Position numbers and translations under genes: made by a program. A stretch of DNA of 64,000 bases, from the NCBI GenBank assembly GCA_029964075.1, contig CM057147.1:24573513-24637512 (forward strand), read 5' to 3'. This DNA comes from Patiria pectinifera (taxonomy: Eukaryota > Echinodermata > Asteroidea > Valvatida > Asterinidae). Below, piece by piece: positions 1 to 10,096 of this stretch. How positions within the stretch are numbered: the stretch's first letter is position 1; every line of letters begins with the position of its first letter. A model generated the notes under the pieces. That model had not been told where the DNA came from and did not search any database. It was given only the letters and a program-made list of their open reading frames with translations.

Positions 1-394
1 TAAAAACCATTCTATAAGGCAGAGTACAACAACACATAGTTTCTCATCCAGGCTTTTGGATGATCCCCTACCACCCTTTTTTTTCCCCAAGATGGCGGAT
101 TTTCCAAGATAGCTGATGGACTCTTCCATTTTCTTGACTCTTTTGCTGATACAAAATTGTGTCTGAAGGAGCCGTCACCCTTTCTAATGGCTACAATTTT
201 GTTGAATGTATGAATTAAAAAAAAAAAACAGGGCGGGAAAAAGGAAGCAGGCAGGGATGAGAATTTAATTTTTTTTTTTTTTACACCGACCCTGAACAAT
301 TAACTTCCACAATGCTTCAGCCATTACTGGAGAGCACCATGACTCTGTGCCAATTCTGGTCAACAAATACAGAGAGTTTGCAAAGCTGCAGCAC
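1..394. other. intronic or flanking sequence at the left edge
   Basis: This stretch holds homopolymer A and T runs (about 218-228 and 269-282) and short frames with no recognisable protein. It is probably a RAD17 intron, since the P-loop exon reads towards the window edge. Confidence 0.4.
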
Positions 395-551
395 CTTGTC
401 TGTCTTGCATTGTCCTGTCCGGATCGTACGCTGCAGTGTCTGGATTGGACCACTCCTGCACCTCCATCTGTAACTGCTTGGCTAGGACCTGGACAGTGGC
501 TGTCTTGCCTGCCCCGGCTGGCCCAGTCAGGAGAAGAATGGGAGCTTTTGT
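395..551 (-). CDS. RAD17: RAD17 exon C, Walker A / P-loop
   Basis: The acceptor ttttcttcag precedes 551. The exon encodes TKAPILLLTGPAGAGKT (the ATP-binding P-loop), then VLAKQLQMEVQEWSNPD. I place the donor at CAAG|GTGCTG after 395, which is a weak donor, so the 3' boundary could differ; the frame stays open to about 363. I see no confident next exon in 1-394, so the following intron probably leaves the window. Confidence 0.82.
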
Positions 552-2717
552 CTGAAGAAAATGGAAACAAACGCCCACTTTACTGGTCCGGCCAATGGTT
601 CATAAGCAAAGTATCTCAGCTGGCACCTTAACCCATTGGCGCCAAAACTACATTGTATTGATACATTGTATTTAAAACCATATAGGTCTGGGGCGAACAA
701 GAGAGGGCGCTTTTCTTTACCACATTTGAGTGCTCTGTGGACAGGACACACCGGGTACTGGTTCGCATGGGTATCGCACCAAATACGCACGACGTATTTT
801 TATTCAAAATGTCCACAAAGCCAATGCATCTTCATGTGAGGGTCAGGTGTCATTGACAACACATTCGAATGTCTTTCCTAGACTGGTCTCCCCCAACTCT
901 CCCTTACCGGTGTGGGGTTGCTTGTGCACGGAGCCCATATGCTCAGTTTGCCTATGGGCTCCGTGCGCCAACAAATGAGGACGCGTTTTAAACCTCGTAT
1001 GAGAGCCTGTGGGCGGGACATACAGCGTGCGCGTACTGTACTGTACCGGTTCGTGCGCGAAGTACGCACGACTTCCTGAATGTGCAAAAAGGAATACGTT
1101 CAAATTCAACTTGCGATGGTCTCCGAGACTAATCCCAGCCTCCAATAGCTTTGGATACATTCGAAATACGCAGTAGATTGATCGGCAACCGGTCTGGTCT
1201 TTTCTGGCTGTTGATGGGGTACTTGTGCACGCAGCCCATAGATACAAACAAGATATGAATAGCAATACCTGTCCAGCCTGCCTTCTCGGCTTGGCGTGTT
1301 GTCTCAGCCAATCCTCTACCTCAGCTATCTTCTTCTTGTGCACTGCCAGTTCACTCTAAATGCACATTCCGAAGAAACGATGTACAACTAAATGCTTACA
1401 ACAACATCCTTATGTTTCTGAAGCAATCTCATTTCTTTCAAATGGAGATATAAGATTATGGAGATGTGCATGTATTGGTCATTTCACACTGTGTCTTGCC
1501 TACCCATGTTGAAATCAAAACAGGTCCATCACGACAGCGTCCGATTGATGGGTCTACAAGGCAGAATGGTCAAGCTTACACCAGTTTGTATGCGGCCAGT
1601 ACAAATGAACTATTTTCAGGCTGGCCTGAAAATGCTTGAAGTACCTGATATAAGGGCAACTGGACACATACTCCTGATTGTTTTTGTATTATCCCAACAG
1701 CTAAGGCTATGAGATGTGATGATGATGATGAATGATGTTAGTCCTTTCTTTTCTGTTGAAAATCTCTGCCACTATTTTATTTTTCTGGATACTAGTCTGT
1801 CCAACCTTTTCCTCCAATCAGAGTGTTGGATAGAGAAACTTGGCTTTCTCCCTGTTCTCATCCATACTGTTGCAGTACCTACATGTACATTGTAGATGTA
1901 GAAAAGAATTTTCCGATACTTTTTTTCCCACGTGCTGCATCTCTTTGGAATTCCTTGCCTGGTGCTTGTTTCCCTCCAACCTATGAACTGTCCTGTTTTT
2001 AAGAGGATTAATTCCTACCTTCAGTTTTCCTGAGTACCCAGTCTTGTTTAAATTTCTCTTGTAGCCCTGTAGCTTGTGTGGCCTTTAGCCTTGTTCAGGG
2101 CAAACATGCATTAAAAAAAACTCCTTACTTGATGTACATGTGTATTACTTGATTATACCATGGATCATCTACGCAAAGATAAACAACTTCCCCAAATTTC
2201 TGGTTAGAGACATGATATGGCACTTGCGCGTTCTGCGTTTGCGTGCGCGAGACTCGGCACGCGACTGCAGTCTTTCATTGGTCAAATTTCTTTCGGGACG
2301 CCAGCTGTCGGCAATTATGGCACGCGCATTACATGTTCTATGCTTTGTTCTATGCGCGGACGCGGCATATCACGCCCCTAGAAAAATTGTTTCGTACATT
2401 TTGTACACAAGCTCAGATGAGTCGTTTACCCTTGTGTACAGGATCCGTGATTACTCCCATAGCCTACTCACTTGCATCTGCGGCGTGTGTTTGTCCACCC
2501 AGATGTCTGCCTCTACTGCCTGACGCTGCTTCCGTCGGTCGAGGGTTCGATTCCTCTCTGAATCATCCTCATTCCTGCTTCTCTTGCGACTCAGGAATTG
2601 AGGCAGCGTGTTCTTGCCGTAGGCAGCTTTGAGAGTGGACTGCTTAGTCCGTTGGCTGCTTTGTGACGGGACGTCAAACTCGAAGTCGTCAAAGGATGGG
2701 GAGACCCACTGCTGTTT
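395..2717 (-). CDS. RAD17: RAD17 checkpoint clamp loader, N-terminal part (three exons, continues off the left edge)
   Basis: The spliced exons 2717-2472, 1355-1269 and 551-395 (minus strand) read in one continuous frame. RAD17 is known to replace RFC1 in a complex with RFC2-5, loading the 9-1-1 clamp at damaged DNA in the nucleus so that ATR can activate CHK1. The sequence shows the family's N-terminal motifs in order: a WVSPSFDDFEF block, a basic stretch (SRKRSRN) that could be a nuclear localisation signal, WVDKHTP, ELAVHKKKIAEVEDWL, then the Walker A loop GPAGAGKT followed by VQEWSNP. Both complete introns are phase 0. The rest of the ATPase and the C-terminus must lie left of position 1. 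The initiator exon is not certain; a candidate is at 4681-4728. No frame damage is seen. I am sure of the family and less sure of the exon C donor. Confidence 0.88.
1269..1355 (-). CDS. RAD17: RAD17 exon B (29 codons)
   Basis: This exon encodes SELAVHKKKIAEVEDWL and then RQHAKPRRQAGQ, the conserved helix just before the Walker A loop in RAD17. The acceptor is tttag before 1355 and the donor is CAG|GTATTG after 1269. Both ends are phase 0 and join exons A and C without a shift. Confidence 0.86.
2472..2717 (-). CDS. RAD17: RAD17 exon A (82 codons)
   Basis: The acceptor is a long T tract ending in TACAG just before 2717. The donor after 2472 is CAA|GTGAGT, a near-perfect match. It encodes KQQWVSPSFDDFEFDV near its start, a Ser/Arg/Lys-rich linker, and ADIWVDKHTPQMQ at its end, matching the conserved start of RAD17. 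The first codon is AAA, not ATG, so at least one more 5' exon is needed. Confidence 0.88.
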
Positions 2718-2790
2718 CTGTAAAAAAAAAAATTGCTACCAAGGTAGATTCAAGCCGTCGATTTTGCAGAAAAAAAATAAAAAGAAATTG

Positions 2791-2993
2791 GGAAAGATTT
2801 CCATATACGAAGTTCACTCAACACCCTGTGTACAAACCCTATGAGATTGAACTGAAAAATTCTAAGTGTTTTCTAAGAAAATGCTTGTATTTTCTCACTG
2901 CTCAAATTGACTTTGATGACATGAAATTGCTATCTGGGGGCTTGTTAGTCAATACAGAGGAAAATTAGTGAACTTCGTATATGGAAATCTTTC
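2791..2993. mobile_element. MITE with TIR GGAAAGATTTCCATATACGA (copy 1)
   Basis: The ends form an inverted repeat: GGAAAGATTTCCATATACGA at the left and its near-exact complement (TCGTATATGGAAATCTTTC) at the right. The interior of about 150 bases recurs at 17440-17614. It has no coding capacity, as expected of a non-autonomous DNA transposon, and sits just upstream of RAD17 exon A. Confidence 0.75.
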
Positions 2994-3497
2994 TGGCTAT
3001 GCTGATGCTTTGTACCATTTGACCTATCCGGTTTACAAATCACAATGAGGTCACTAGAATTCAAGATAAGCTCACCTGAGATGAGTGAAGACTCTTGCTA
3101 CTCATGCTGTTCCTAGCACTGAAGACACCGTCTTCAAAACAGGCCTACTCTTAAAAACTGTATCAAAACTTCAGCTCTGATGCAACAATCCAACCCTGAA
3201 AAGTAAACGTGATAAACATTTCAAATTCATACCGGTATGGTACCCACAATACATCGCGTACACTACACGTGTGGAACAAGGAAAACATGGAGCCGTGTCA
3301 AAAATCACTTGACACTTGCACAGTGACATCATGCGATACAATGCACGACATCCGTGTTACTGGACTTGTTTTGAAGAAATGCCACCGAAATCATCCAAAA
3401 ATGTCATACTTTATGTTTTTTTTGTTCTGTTTGAAATCGATTATTAGCTTCAGAAATGACTGCTGCATGGCCTGTCCGGAAAACAATTCCATACTGG

Positions 3498-4480
3498 ATC
3501 ACCACTTACCTGCCGCCAAACACATCAATTTTCACCGCACCTTGTGATTTCACCCAAGATGAATCCAAGAAGCCTCGCAAATGCGATTTATTTTTAGGAA
3601 AAATGTGTTTTTAGAGCACATTTTGGATGCACACGTCGTGCAGAATTAAATTGCAAGCAGCCGGTCATATTAATTGAATTGAAGTGTCTGGAAACACATT
3701 TTGCCTTTTTTTCCCCCGCATTTACACAGCTTCCTGGATTCCTCTTGGGTGAAATCACAATGCACAAGGTGAGGTGAAAATTGATGTGTTTAGCGGCAGG
3801 TAAAATGTGGCCCAATATGGACATTTTCCCGGCGCTTGAAAATTAATTTGGAAAAATTTCCGTACTCGGACGTCACTTTTTTCAATTAATTTTCTAGCGC
3901 CAAAAGTTACATCTCTTATGGTTATTCCTCCACTTTCCCTCCTCTACTCCCACCCTCTCCTTTTCCTAATTTCTATTTATTATCAGTCAGTTACTTCATC
4001 GGGATTCGAACCTCTGACGCCTGCTTGATACACGAGACTCTTAACCGCTAGGCCGCGCACGATCGCTGTTGCAATAATCAATCTTTGGACGTATTTGAAG
4101 TATCCATTGAAATAAACTAAATATTCATGAGAAAATAAATATTCATAATGACGTATTGCACTATCATTGGCAGGCTCATGCGACGTCATGGTTGTTGATG
4201 TCACGTGTATAACGTACTGCTGTCTTTTCAGCCACTTTAATCAGTTTTGACCGGCTGCTTCAAGTTAGTTCTGCACGACGTATGCATCCAAAATGTGCTC
4301 TAAAAACACATTTTGAGTAAATTTTTTTCACCTGTACACAGCTTCCTGGATTTCTCTTGGTTCAAATGACAAGGTGAGGTGACAATTAATATGTTTGGTA
4401 GCAGATAAATTGACATCCGAGTATGGAACTTTTTCCATTAATTTTAAAAAGTGGTGGCCCAGTACGAAATTTTTCCGGAT
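3498..4480. repeat. foldback repeat complex
   Basis: Sequence at 3505-3560 (CCGCCAAACACATCAATTTT and onward) is repeated in inverse at about 3745-3812. A second inverted pair links CATTTTGGATGCACACGTCG (about 3618-3637) with CGACGTATGCATCCAAAATG (about 4277-4296). A related copy of one arm lies at about 4330-4400. The region behaves as one or two decayed foldback elements with a SINE head inserted between the arms. Confidence 0.55.
4003..4075 (-). repeat. tRNA-derived SINE head
   Basis: On the minus strand there is a tRNA-like stretch with an A-box-like GCCTAGCGGTTAAGAG and a good B box, GGTTCGAATCC. It is not a convincing functional tRNA, because the arms do not pair well and it is embedded in repeat DNA. 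The 3' body of the SINE is not clear. Confidence 0.45.
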
Positions 4481-4680
4481 TGCGGAAACTTTGAAAAATT
4501 TGCCTGACCAAACAGGATGACCAATGCCGGCTGCTTAAAAAAACGCCATGAAATTAGTGAATATTGTTGAAAATCGGCAAAGCATTCTCCATCATCAGCC
4601 AACTTACAAAGTTACTCTGTTGTCAAAACCCTGCGATCTGCTGTGAAACACTGAACATTTGAACGATTTAAGGCAGTTAC

Positions 4681-4728
4681 ATCGTGCGTCTCTCTCTGAA
4701 CGACCACTCTTTGCATGGAGGCTGCCAT
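4681..4728 (-). CDS. candidate first coding exon of RAD17
   Basis: On the minus strand an ATG in good context (AACATGG) at 4728 starts a 16-codon frame, MAASMQRVVVQRETHD, ending at GAT|GTAACT. That donor is phase 0 and so would join RAD17 exon A in frame. Nothing in the sixteen residues is diagnostic, so this is position and phase evidence only. Another ATG exon could exist anywhere upstream of 2717. Confidence 0.25.
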
Positions 4729-5030
4729 GTTCAAAACAACGCGAAGCATTTGTGCAATGGCGCCCTCTCTCGAGAAGAGTTGAAGACCGTGAGCGAGCAA
4801 GTGTTGGGGGGGGGCACCACAGATGCACCACTTACAGTCAAATAGCCGCGACCCGGCGTGCGTGTCACATCCAGGATTTTAGAAACAAACAAAAACATTG
4901 ATAAAAATAGCTTTAATCGCGTGGTTTCTGCGAGATCATGCTTGAAAAGTCTGAGAAGAGGCTGCGGCGGGGGCGGGGCGGTTGGGAAGGATTAAGTGTT
5001 GCAGTTAATGTATCGCTAAAGCTAAGCGGT

Positions 5031-5336
5031 TGGCAAACTGCATTTTTGCCAACCACGGCCTGCAAAACTATGGAAGGCCCAACACTGCAAAAGTGAAAAA
5101 GTTTTATTACAGATCACCAAAATATTATTTGATACTTGAAAATACAACATTTTCAACAAAACTACAAAAAAATTCCCACATATACCTTTTTACTATGTGC
5201 TGATGGCGTTATGAGGATTTTTTTGGAAAAAAATATGTTGCCAACCACGGCTTCAAATTATGCGCTTACGGCAACCCATACAAAATGGCACCAATGTTTA
5301 CAAACAAAAGAAAGGCCCATAGGTACTAAATTAAAA
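5031..5336 (+). repeat. interspersed repeat R1, copy 1
   Basis: The copy begins near TTGGCAAACTGCATTTTTGC and has GCCAACCACGGC twice, about 180 bases apart, the second followed by CTTCAAATTATGCGCTTACG. The same arrangement recurs at 13592-13880, 56263-56560 and 63175-63465, with a partial copy at 59833-59930. It is non-coding and probably a MITE- or SINE-like family; its exact ends are not defined. Confidence 0.65.
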
Positions 5337-5339
5337 GAA

Positions 5340-6965
5340 AATGGAGCAGCAGTCAATGGGGTTCTTGCTTAAACGTAGCTTATTTGCACACACACACAAA
5401 ATACCGTCACGTAATAGAGCATACTTAATAATTATATGAATACCGTGCCAGTGCGTAGCACCTTTCATGAAAATAATGGATTGAGCCAAAGGATTATTGA
5501 TCCTATGGACAACGATTTGTTAGATCAATCGAACAGTTTAAGATTCATTTAACCTTGGTGGGATATTCAAAAATGTAAAACAAGCTATACACTTTAAGAA
5601 ATTATTGTCTTTATATATGATTCTTCAGAAACCCTCACAAACGCATTTGCATAGACTTTCATGTCAATAAAATCATCAGCTAGTTTTGTTTCGTTTTTGA
5701 AAACATGTGCACATGCTTGGTCAACACCACTAACTTTTGTGTATCTCCATTTTTACTTCTTTTTTTATCCGAGGGACATTGACAATTGCCTTGACAGCAA
5801 ATGTTCGTATATAAAATAACAATAGTGCCGGAAATTAAAACTGATAAATCAACTCAGCCTAGGTTTTGAACGAACAGAAAATGCTTCACCTAATACGAAA
5901 CGTATATTACTGCAAATAACGTAATAGTGCAAACGTTTTGGCCCAAACATCGGGCAAAATCGGTATGTTTTCTGCATTCCCTAAGTGTCAAGTATATTTA
6001 TTTATTCATTTTCATCCAAAAACTTTACATATATTTGAGGGACATGAACTACGACATTTTTTTATGGCATGACATCTGAACAAGTACCAATTTCCATGTT
6101 TCGGCACATCATAGGAGCGAAAAGCTAAACACATTTGTATGAAAACAAAATGAGTTTAGTATTTGATATTGATATTCACAAACGTTTGCCTACCAAAAAT
6201 GTGTTTCAATTTGATATAGATGATATTCGAAATTCCCATTACGTTTGTAAAACAAATGTGGTTGCTACGGTCATTCGACATCCACAAATCTTTGTCCTAT
6301 GCGTGGCAGAAATTATCTACACGTTGGCTATTCGCCGCATATACAGCGCCAGGAATGAACAAGTCGATTGGCTGGCGAAGCAGATATAACTCTCGTGTGC
6401 ACCTGGCTTTATGATTCGAATTCAGAACCAGTGTGGCCGTGCTTGAGGCTCGCTCACCCTTTACTTAAAATTTGAGGTTCGCGCCCGTTTGCCTACTCTG
6501 AGCCTGGGCGGGGAAGCGCGCTCACCAACACCACACCGGGTATAAACATGCCACAAGAACATTGTTCTTCCGTGTGAACAAAAACCCCGCAAAGCGGTCG
6601 TGTCAACGACCCGGGGTATTCGGAGGATGAAATCTCCCAGCAGAAAACAATGCTTGGTTAGGCATTGCTCAACCGTGAGTCCGGCAAATAACCCAGGGTT
6701 CAACATGTGAAGACACTGCAGCAAAAACTACCCGAATGTGAGCGTCTGATATCCTTCATATAAAGCAGACGAAGTTCAGTAATCATCGCATAAAACTGCA
6801 GGTCGGGGATCGTGGATATGTTTCCTACTTCGCCTTTACACAAGCAAAGACATCCTTAATGATTAGACCGACCCGAAACAAAAAATAAAACACAAAGACT
6901 CTGTAATAGCATTTTCCTTTCGTTTTAAGCAAATTACTGTTAAATGGAATCAACTCTTTTTTTTT
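5340..6965. other. intergenic, nothing recognised
   Basis: AT-rich sequence between R1 and the exon-like ORF at 6972. It has a short CA run near 5383 and scattered short frames without recognisable domains. Upstream exons of the 6972 ORF or a 5' exon of the GPCR could be here, but I could not identify any. Confidence 0.4.
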
Positions 6966-6973
6966 TTTACAGT

Positions 6974-7175
6974 GCCTCCGAAAGAATTGAATTCATTCCC
7001 AGGTCTGCCTATCACAACTAAAGATCATATCTCTTATGTTCAAGAACATATCAAAGAGAATTCTGTTGTTGTAAATAAACTCCACGTGAAGAAAACGAAA
7101 CATGAAACTAGTAATCTAAGTCCTGTAATGAAAAAAAAAATAAGTGAAATGATCGACCCTAGCATATATAAGTAG
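6974..7175 (+). CDS. unrecognised terminal-exon-like ORF just upstream of the GPCR
   Basis: A strong 3' splice-site pattern (a run of T followed by ACAG) ends at 6973, and an open frame of about 67 codons follows, ending in TAG at 7173-7175. The frame has no ATG near its start, so it would have to be the last coding exon of a spliced gene. It is lysine-rich and hydrophilic (VKKTKHETSNLSP, ISEMIDPSIYK at the end). I do not recognise the family and found no partner exons. The GPCR start codon comes one base after this stop, so the stretch may instead be 5' untranslated sequence of the GPCR transcript. Confidence 0.35.
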
Positions 7176-7176
7176 A

Positions 7177-8607
7177 ATGAATTTCAATTTGATGTCAGAA
7201 ACACATGATGAGATGAAATCAAATTCACGGCAGAACAGGTATATGGGGATAGACTATGGGGAGGCAGCGCAAGCTGCAGAATCAGCATATCCCTCTGCTC
7301 AAATCATTGCACCAATTGGTCTCATCTTGAACCTCCTCTTTCTCTTTGTCGTAGTTCGAGTGAAGTCTATGCGTACAATCATCAATGTCTACTTGACTAA
7401 TCTGGCAGTGGCTGACTCCATTCACCTTCTTAATGCACTGATTTCGTCATCAACACCTCCTCGTGACATAGAGGACTTACAGCTATCACTAACTATTTCG
7501 TCGTCAGTTGCTGGAACAGCGAGTACAGCCTCTAACTGTTTTGTAACGGCCATAGCAGTGGAAAGATTCTCAGCTGTGCATCACCCTATAACTTTCAGGG
7601 CCTCGGCCAGCAAAACTCGAGCTGCTAAAATATCTGCAGGACTCTGGGTTCTTTCGATTGGTTTGGCATGTTTTTCAAATATTGGTGTTCACCAAAGTAC
7701 GTTAGAATCTCAACTTCTTTTCGCCAAAATATATCTCTTTCTGGCACTTATATTTTATGTATCAACTGCAGCCGTCACCATATCTATGTACAGTTACATT
7801 GTGATCAAGCTACGCCGTCAAACTCCTGCATCACAGCAACATTCACAACCAGTTGGCAAGGTTGCTCGTATGCTGGTTATTAACACTGCTGTGTTTCTTA
7901 TTTTAAATTTATTACGTATTGTCTGGACAATCATTTTTATTTTACACCTTTACACCAGCGACAACAAATTGGGATTGTATTCACTTAAACTAACTATAAG
8001 TGCAGCCATCTTGGAGCTGATTAACAGTTCTATCAATTCCCTGGTCTACAGCGCCACCAACTCCGCCTATCGAAATGCTGTGGTCAAAGCGTTCTCCTTT
8101 TCATGCATTGCACACCGTCGCGAGGTCAAAGCACAGGATTTGTCAAAAGCAGCGAAAGAGCGAAAAGGACTAAATGCTATCGAACCAAACGAAGCGGCTG
8201 CAGACCCAGTACAGGAGCAGATAGAACTATCTGTAATTGGGCCCAAAGAGGAAGCGTGCGAACTCGTCCTGCATCAGATAGAGCTGTCAGCAATTGGGTC
8301 AACGGATACTGATCAACGACTCGTACATGTGCAGATAGAAGTGTCTCCAGTTGAGCCCAAGAATGCAGCTCAAGAACTAGTGCGGGGCCAAACCGGCCCG
8401 AAAGTTGGAGCTCAAGAAATTGAACTGTTTGAGCTCTCCGCAATTGGGCCAAGGCATGCAGCTCAAGAACTTGTAGAGCACCACATAGAAGTCTCCGCTA
8501 TTGCGCCAACAGATTCAAGTCAACAACTTGAGCATGAACAGGAAGATCTGTCCCTAATTGGGCAGAAGGATGGAGCTAAGGAACCAGAAGAAGAAACGAA
8601 AATGTGA
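7177..8607 (+). CDS. intronless class A (rhodopsin-like) GPCR with a repetitive C-terminal tail
   Basis: A 476-residue seven-helix receptor of the plasma membrane. Visible class A landmarks: N52 in helix 1 (ILNLLFLF), LAVAD with D80 in helix 2, ERF (129-131) in place of DRY at the end of helix 3, W157 in helix 4, and NSLVY (287-291) in place of NPxxY in helix 7. Helix 6 (about 231-256) lacks CWxP. The usual helix 3 disulfide cysteine is absent. The ligand is unknown; the divergence suggests a lineage-specific orphan or chemosensory receptor. Residues about 333-470 are tandem copies of a 19-residue unit of the type QIELSAIGP...AAQELV. I chose the first ATG; in-frame alternatives are at residues 6, 13 and 23. 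The tail is cut by a stop inside the repeat array. RAD17 lies divergently upstream. Confidence 0.85.
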   Translation: MNFNLMSETHDEMKSNSRQNRYMGIDYGEAAQAAESAYPSAQIIAPIGLILNLLFLFVVVRVKSMRTIINVYLTNLAVADSIHLLNALISSSTPPRDIEDLQLSLTISSSVAGTASTASNCFVTAIAVERFSAVHHPITFRASASKTRAAKISAGLWVLSIGLACFSNIGVHQSTLESQLLFAKIYLFLALIFYVSTAAVTISMYSYIVIKLRRQTPASQQHSQPVGKVARMLVINTAVFLILNLLRIVWTIIFILHLYTSDNKLGLYSLKLTISAAILELINSSINSLVYSATNSAYRNAVVKAFSFSCIAHRREVKAQDLSKAAKERKGLNAIEPNEAAADPVQEQIELSVIGPKEEACELVLHQIELSAIGSTDTDQRLVHVQIEVSPVEPKNAAQELVRGQTGPKVGAQEIELFELSAIGPRHAAQELVEHHIEVSAIAPTDSSQQLEHEQEDLSLIGQKDGAKEPEEETKM

Positions 8608-8785
8608 AATTGGGCCAAACGATGCAAGTCAAGAAAGTGTCTCGATAGAACTGTCTGCAATCGGGCCTATACACATGCAGCTCAAGAACTAGTACAAGAC
8701 AAGATAGAACTGTCTGCAACTTTGCAGAAGGATGCAGCTCAGGAACTTGGAACAGGGAAGATAAAACTGTCTTCAGATGGCCACG
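8160..8785 (+). repeat. 57-bp tandem repeat array spanning the GPCR tail and its 3' flank
   Basis: Units of 57 bases (19 codons) carry the recurring words GAACTGTCTGCAATTGGGCC and GATGCAGCTCAAGAACT. About six fall inside the reading frame and two to three more lie after the stop at 8605-8607. The later units still encode the repeat peptide, but in two other frames (GPNDASQE, then HAAQELVQDKIELSA). At least two small indels therefore separate them from the current frame. Confidence 0.8.
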
Positions 8786-8853
8786 GAGGAGCAAATGACA
8801 TCTTACCACCAGTATGAGGTAATACCGCAGGGACTTCACCAAGTGGACATGTA

Positions 8854-8859
8854 AATAAA
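8854..8859 (+). terminator. candidate polyadenylation signal of the GPCR
   Basis: A canonical AATAAA about 250 bases after the GPCR stop, in the right orientation. It was chosen by position only. Confidence 0.4.
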
Positions 8860-9199
8860 CAGTTGGTTGTCAAATTTTCAAAGGGACATCTGGAAACTGC
8901 GCTCACACCGTACCCCCGCCCTGCAAACAGGGCGCTGGTAAGGGCTGATGAGCTTCACAGAATCTTATGAAGGAAGTACAGATTGACCTTCGCATGCATG
9001 CAGCTTGCGCGCTACGCATGATGGGCACCGGAAGCTAGTTTGTGTGACGCGTTCTACGTCACAGGCCACGCAAATCTATCCAAGGAGAGCTCAAATGACG
9101 TCAGCCCTGACCAGCGTCCTGTTTGCAGGTACGAGCAAACTGGAAAGCGTGGTTTTACCGCAACCGCTGGGGGACGAAGTTAAATGTCTGTGTCCACAT

Positions 9200-9445
9200 A
9201 CTAGTTACTTTAGAAACATTTGTAATTGTAATCACAAGTCTTCACCAATCCTCACATGTCCATCACAAGTGATCAAGTCCCAAGTCCAGTCATTAGCTAT
9301 CCAAATGAACCCAGACAAGGGCATTCCGTTGTGAGTTTTCACTCACTGTTACTTGCGACCGGACTTGAGAATGGAGTTCAGATTTACTTGTGATCGTACT
9401 TGTAATGGATGTGTACGGATGGACTTGATATAACATTGCTATCGA
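9200..9445. repeat. degenerate short-period repeat
   Basis: Repeated words of the type ACAAGTC, CAAGTCCAGTC and ACTTGT occur in both orientations (for example 9233-9300 and 9350-9440). It looks like a decayed simple satellite and has no coding content. Confidence 0.35.
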
Positions 9446-9563
9446 ATCAAATGTCTGTACATAGATTTAAAACTGTGTTGGCTAAAGTAGACACCAAAGT
9501 AAATTCTAATTTTGTCAGCTCTTCTCAAATCATAATTTTGTTAAAAAAAAATCAGGATGATTT

Positions 9564-10096
9564 AAAGGGCAATTACGGCTAAATCCTCGAAAATTTCATA
9601 TTTTGGATTGCTTACTAATCCTATAACAAAGATTTGGTAGAAAGGAAACTAACCTAGTGTCTAATTGTTCCCGAGAAAAGACGAAAAACCCGGTTGTTCA
9701 CATCGGAAGCAGCGGACATTTTGTGACATAAGCATACGCATTTCAAGCCGTCTCTATTTTATTCAAAGGACTGTACACGTTGTGTGTGTGTGTCAATTAA
9801 TACACACAGCACCAATACACACATGTTGTTTCTTACACGTCCGTAGAATGTGAACCACTGTGCGGCTGGATCACAACTAACACTCAACAGCTCGATTTTT
9901 TTCCGAGACAAAATTGTGACCTCCGAAATTTGTTCTCGCATGGTTCTCGCAAGAATTGCACAAAACGCCGAGTTTTTAAAGGATAGTTTTGTGGGCGTTT
10001 AATCCTTACTTTTAAATGCTCTTTCCAATTAATATAATTTGCGTTTAAACGCGTTTTGTAGCCCAATTGGGCGCATTCCAGGCCGTTATTCCCTTT
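9564..10096. mobile_element. DNA transposon-like element with TIR AAAGGG..TTACGG (uninterrupted copy)
   Basis: The left end is AAAGGGCAATTACGGC; the right end, on the opposite strand, is AAAGGGAATAACGGCC. The 533-base interior is non-coding, with CA/GT runs near 9780-9825. An inverted second copy occupies 38466-39575, where two other MITEs interrupt it; this copy provides the empty sites. Confidence 0.7.

Noticed and set aside
12..299. Minus-strand ORF at the left edge as the next RAD17 exon
   Set aside because: The translation does not resemble the RAD17 segment expected after the P-loop exon and is interrupted by homopolymer-derived lysine and phenylalanine runs.
843..1343. 166-codon minus-strand ORF taken as a whole
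   Set aside because: Only its first 25 or so codons (RAD17 exon B) look coding; the rest is read-through into the intron after a good donor.
2140..2632. Plus-strand frames of about 128 codons
   Set aside because: They overlap RAD17 exon A on the opposite strand, where the minus frame has clear family motifs and splice sites.
8177..8842. Minus-strand frames opposite the GPCR tail
   Set aside because: They are shadows of the 57-bp repeat, whose length is a multiple of three so any open frame stays open.
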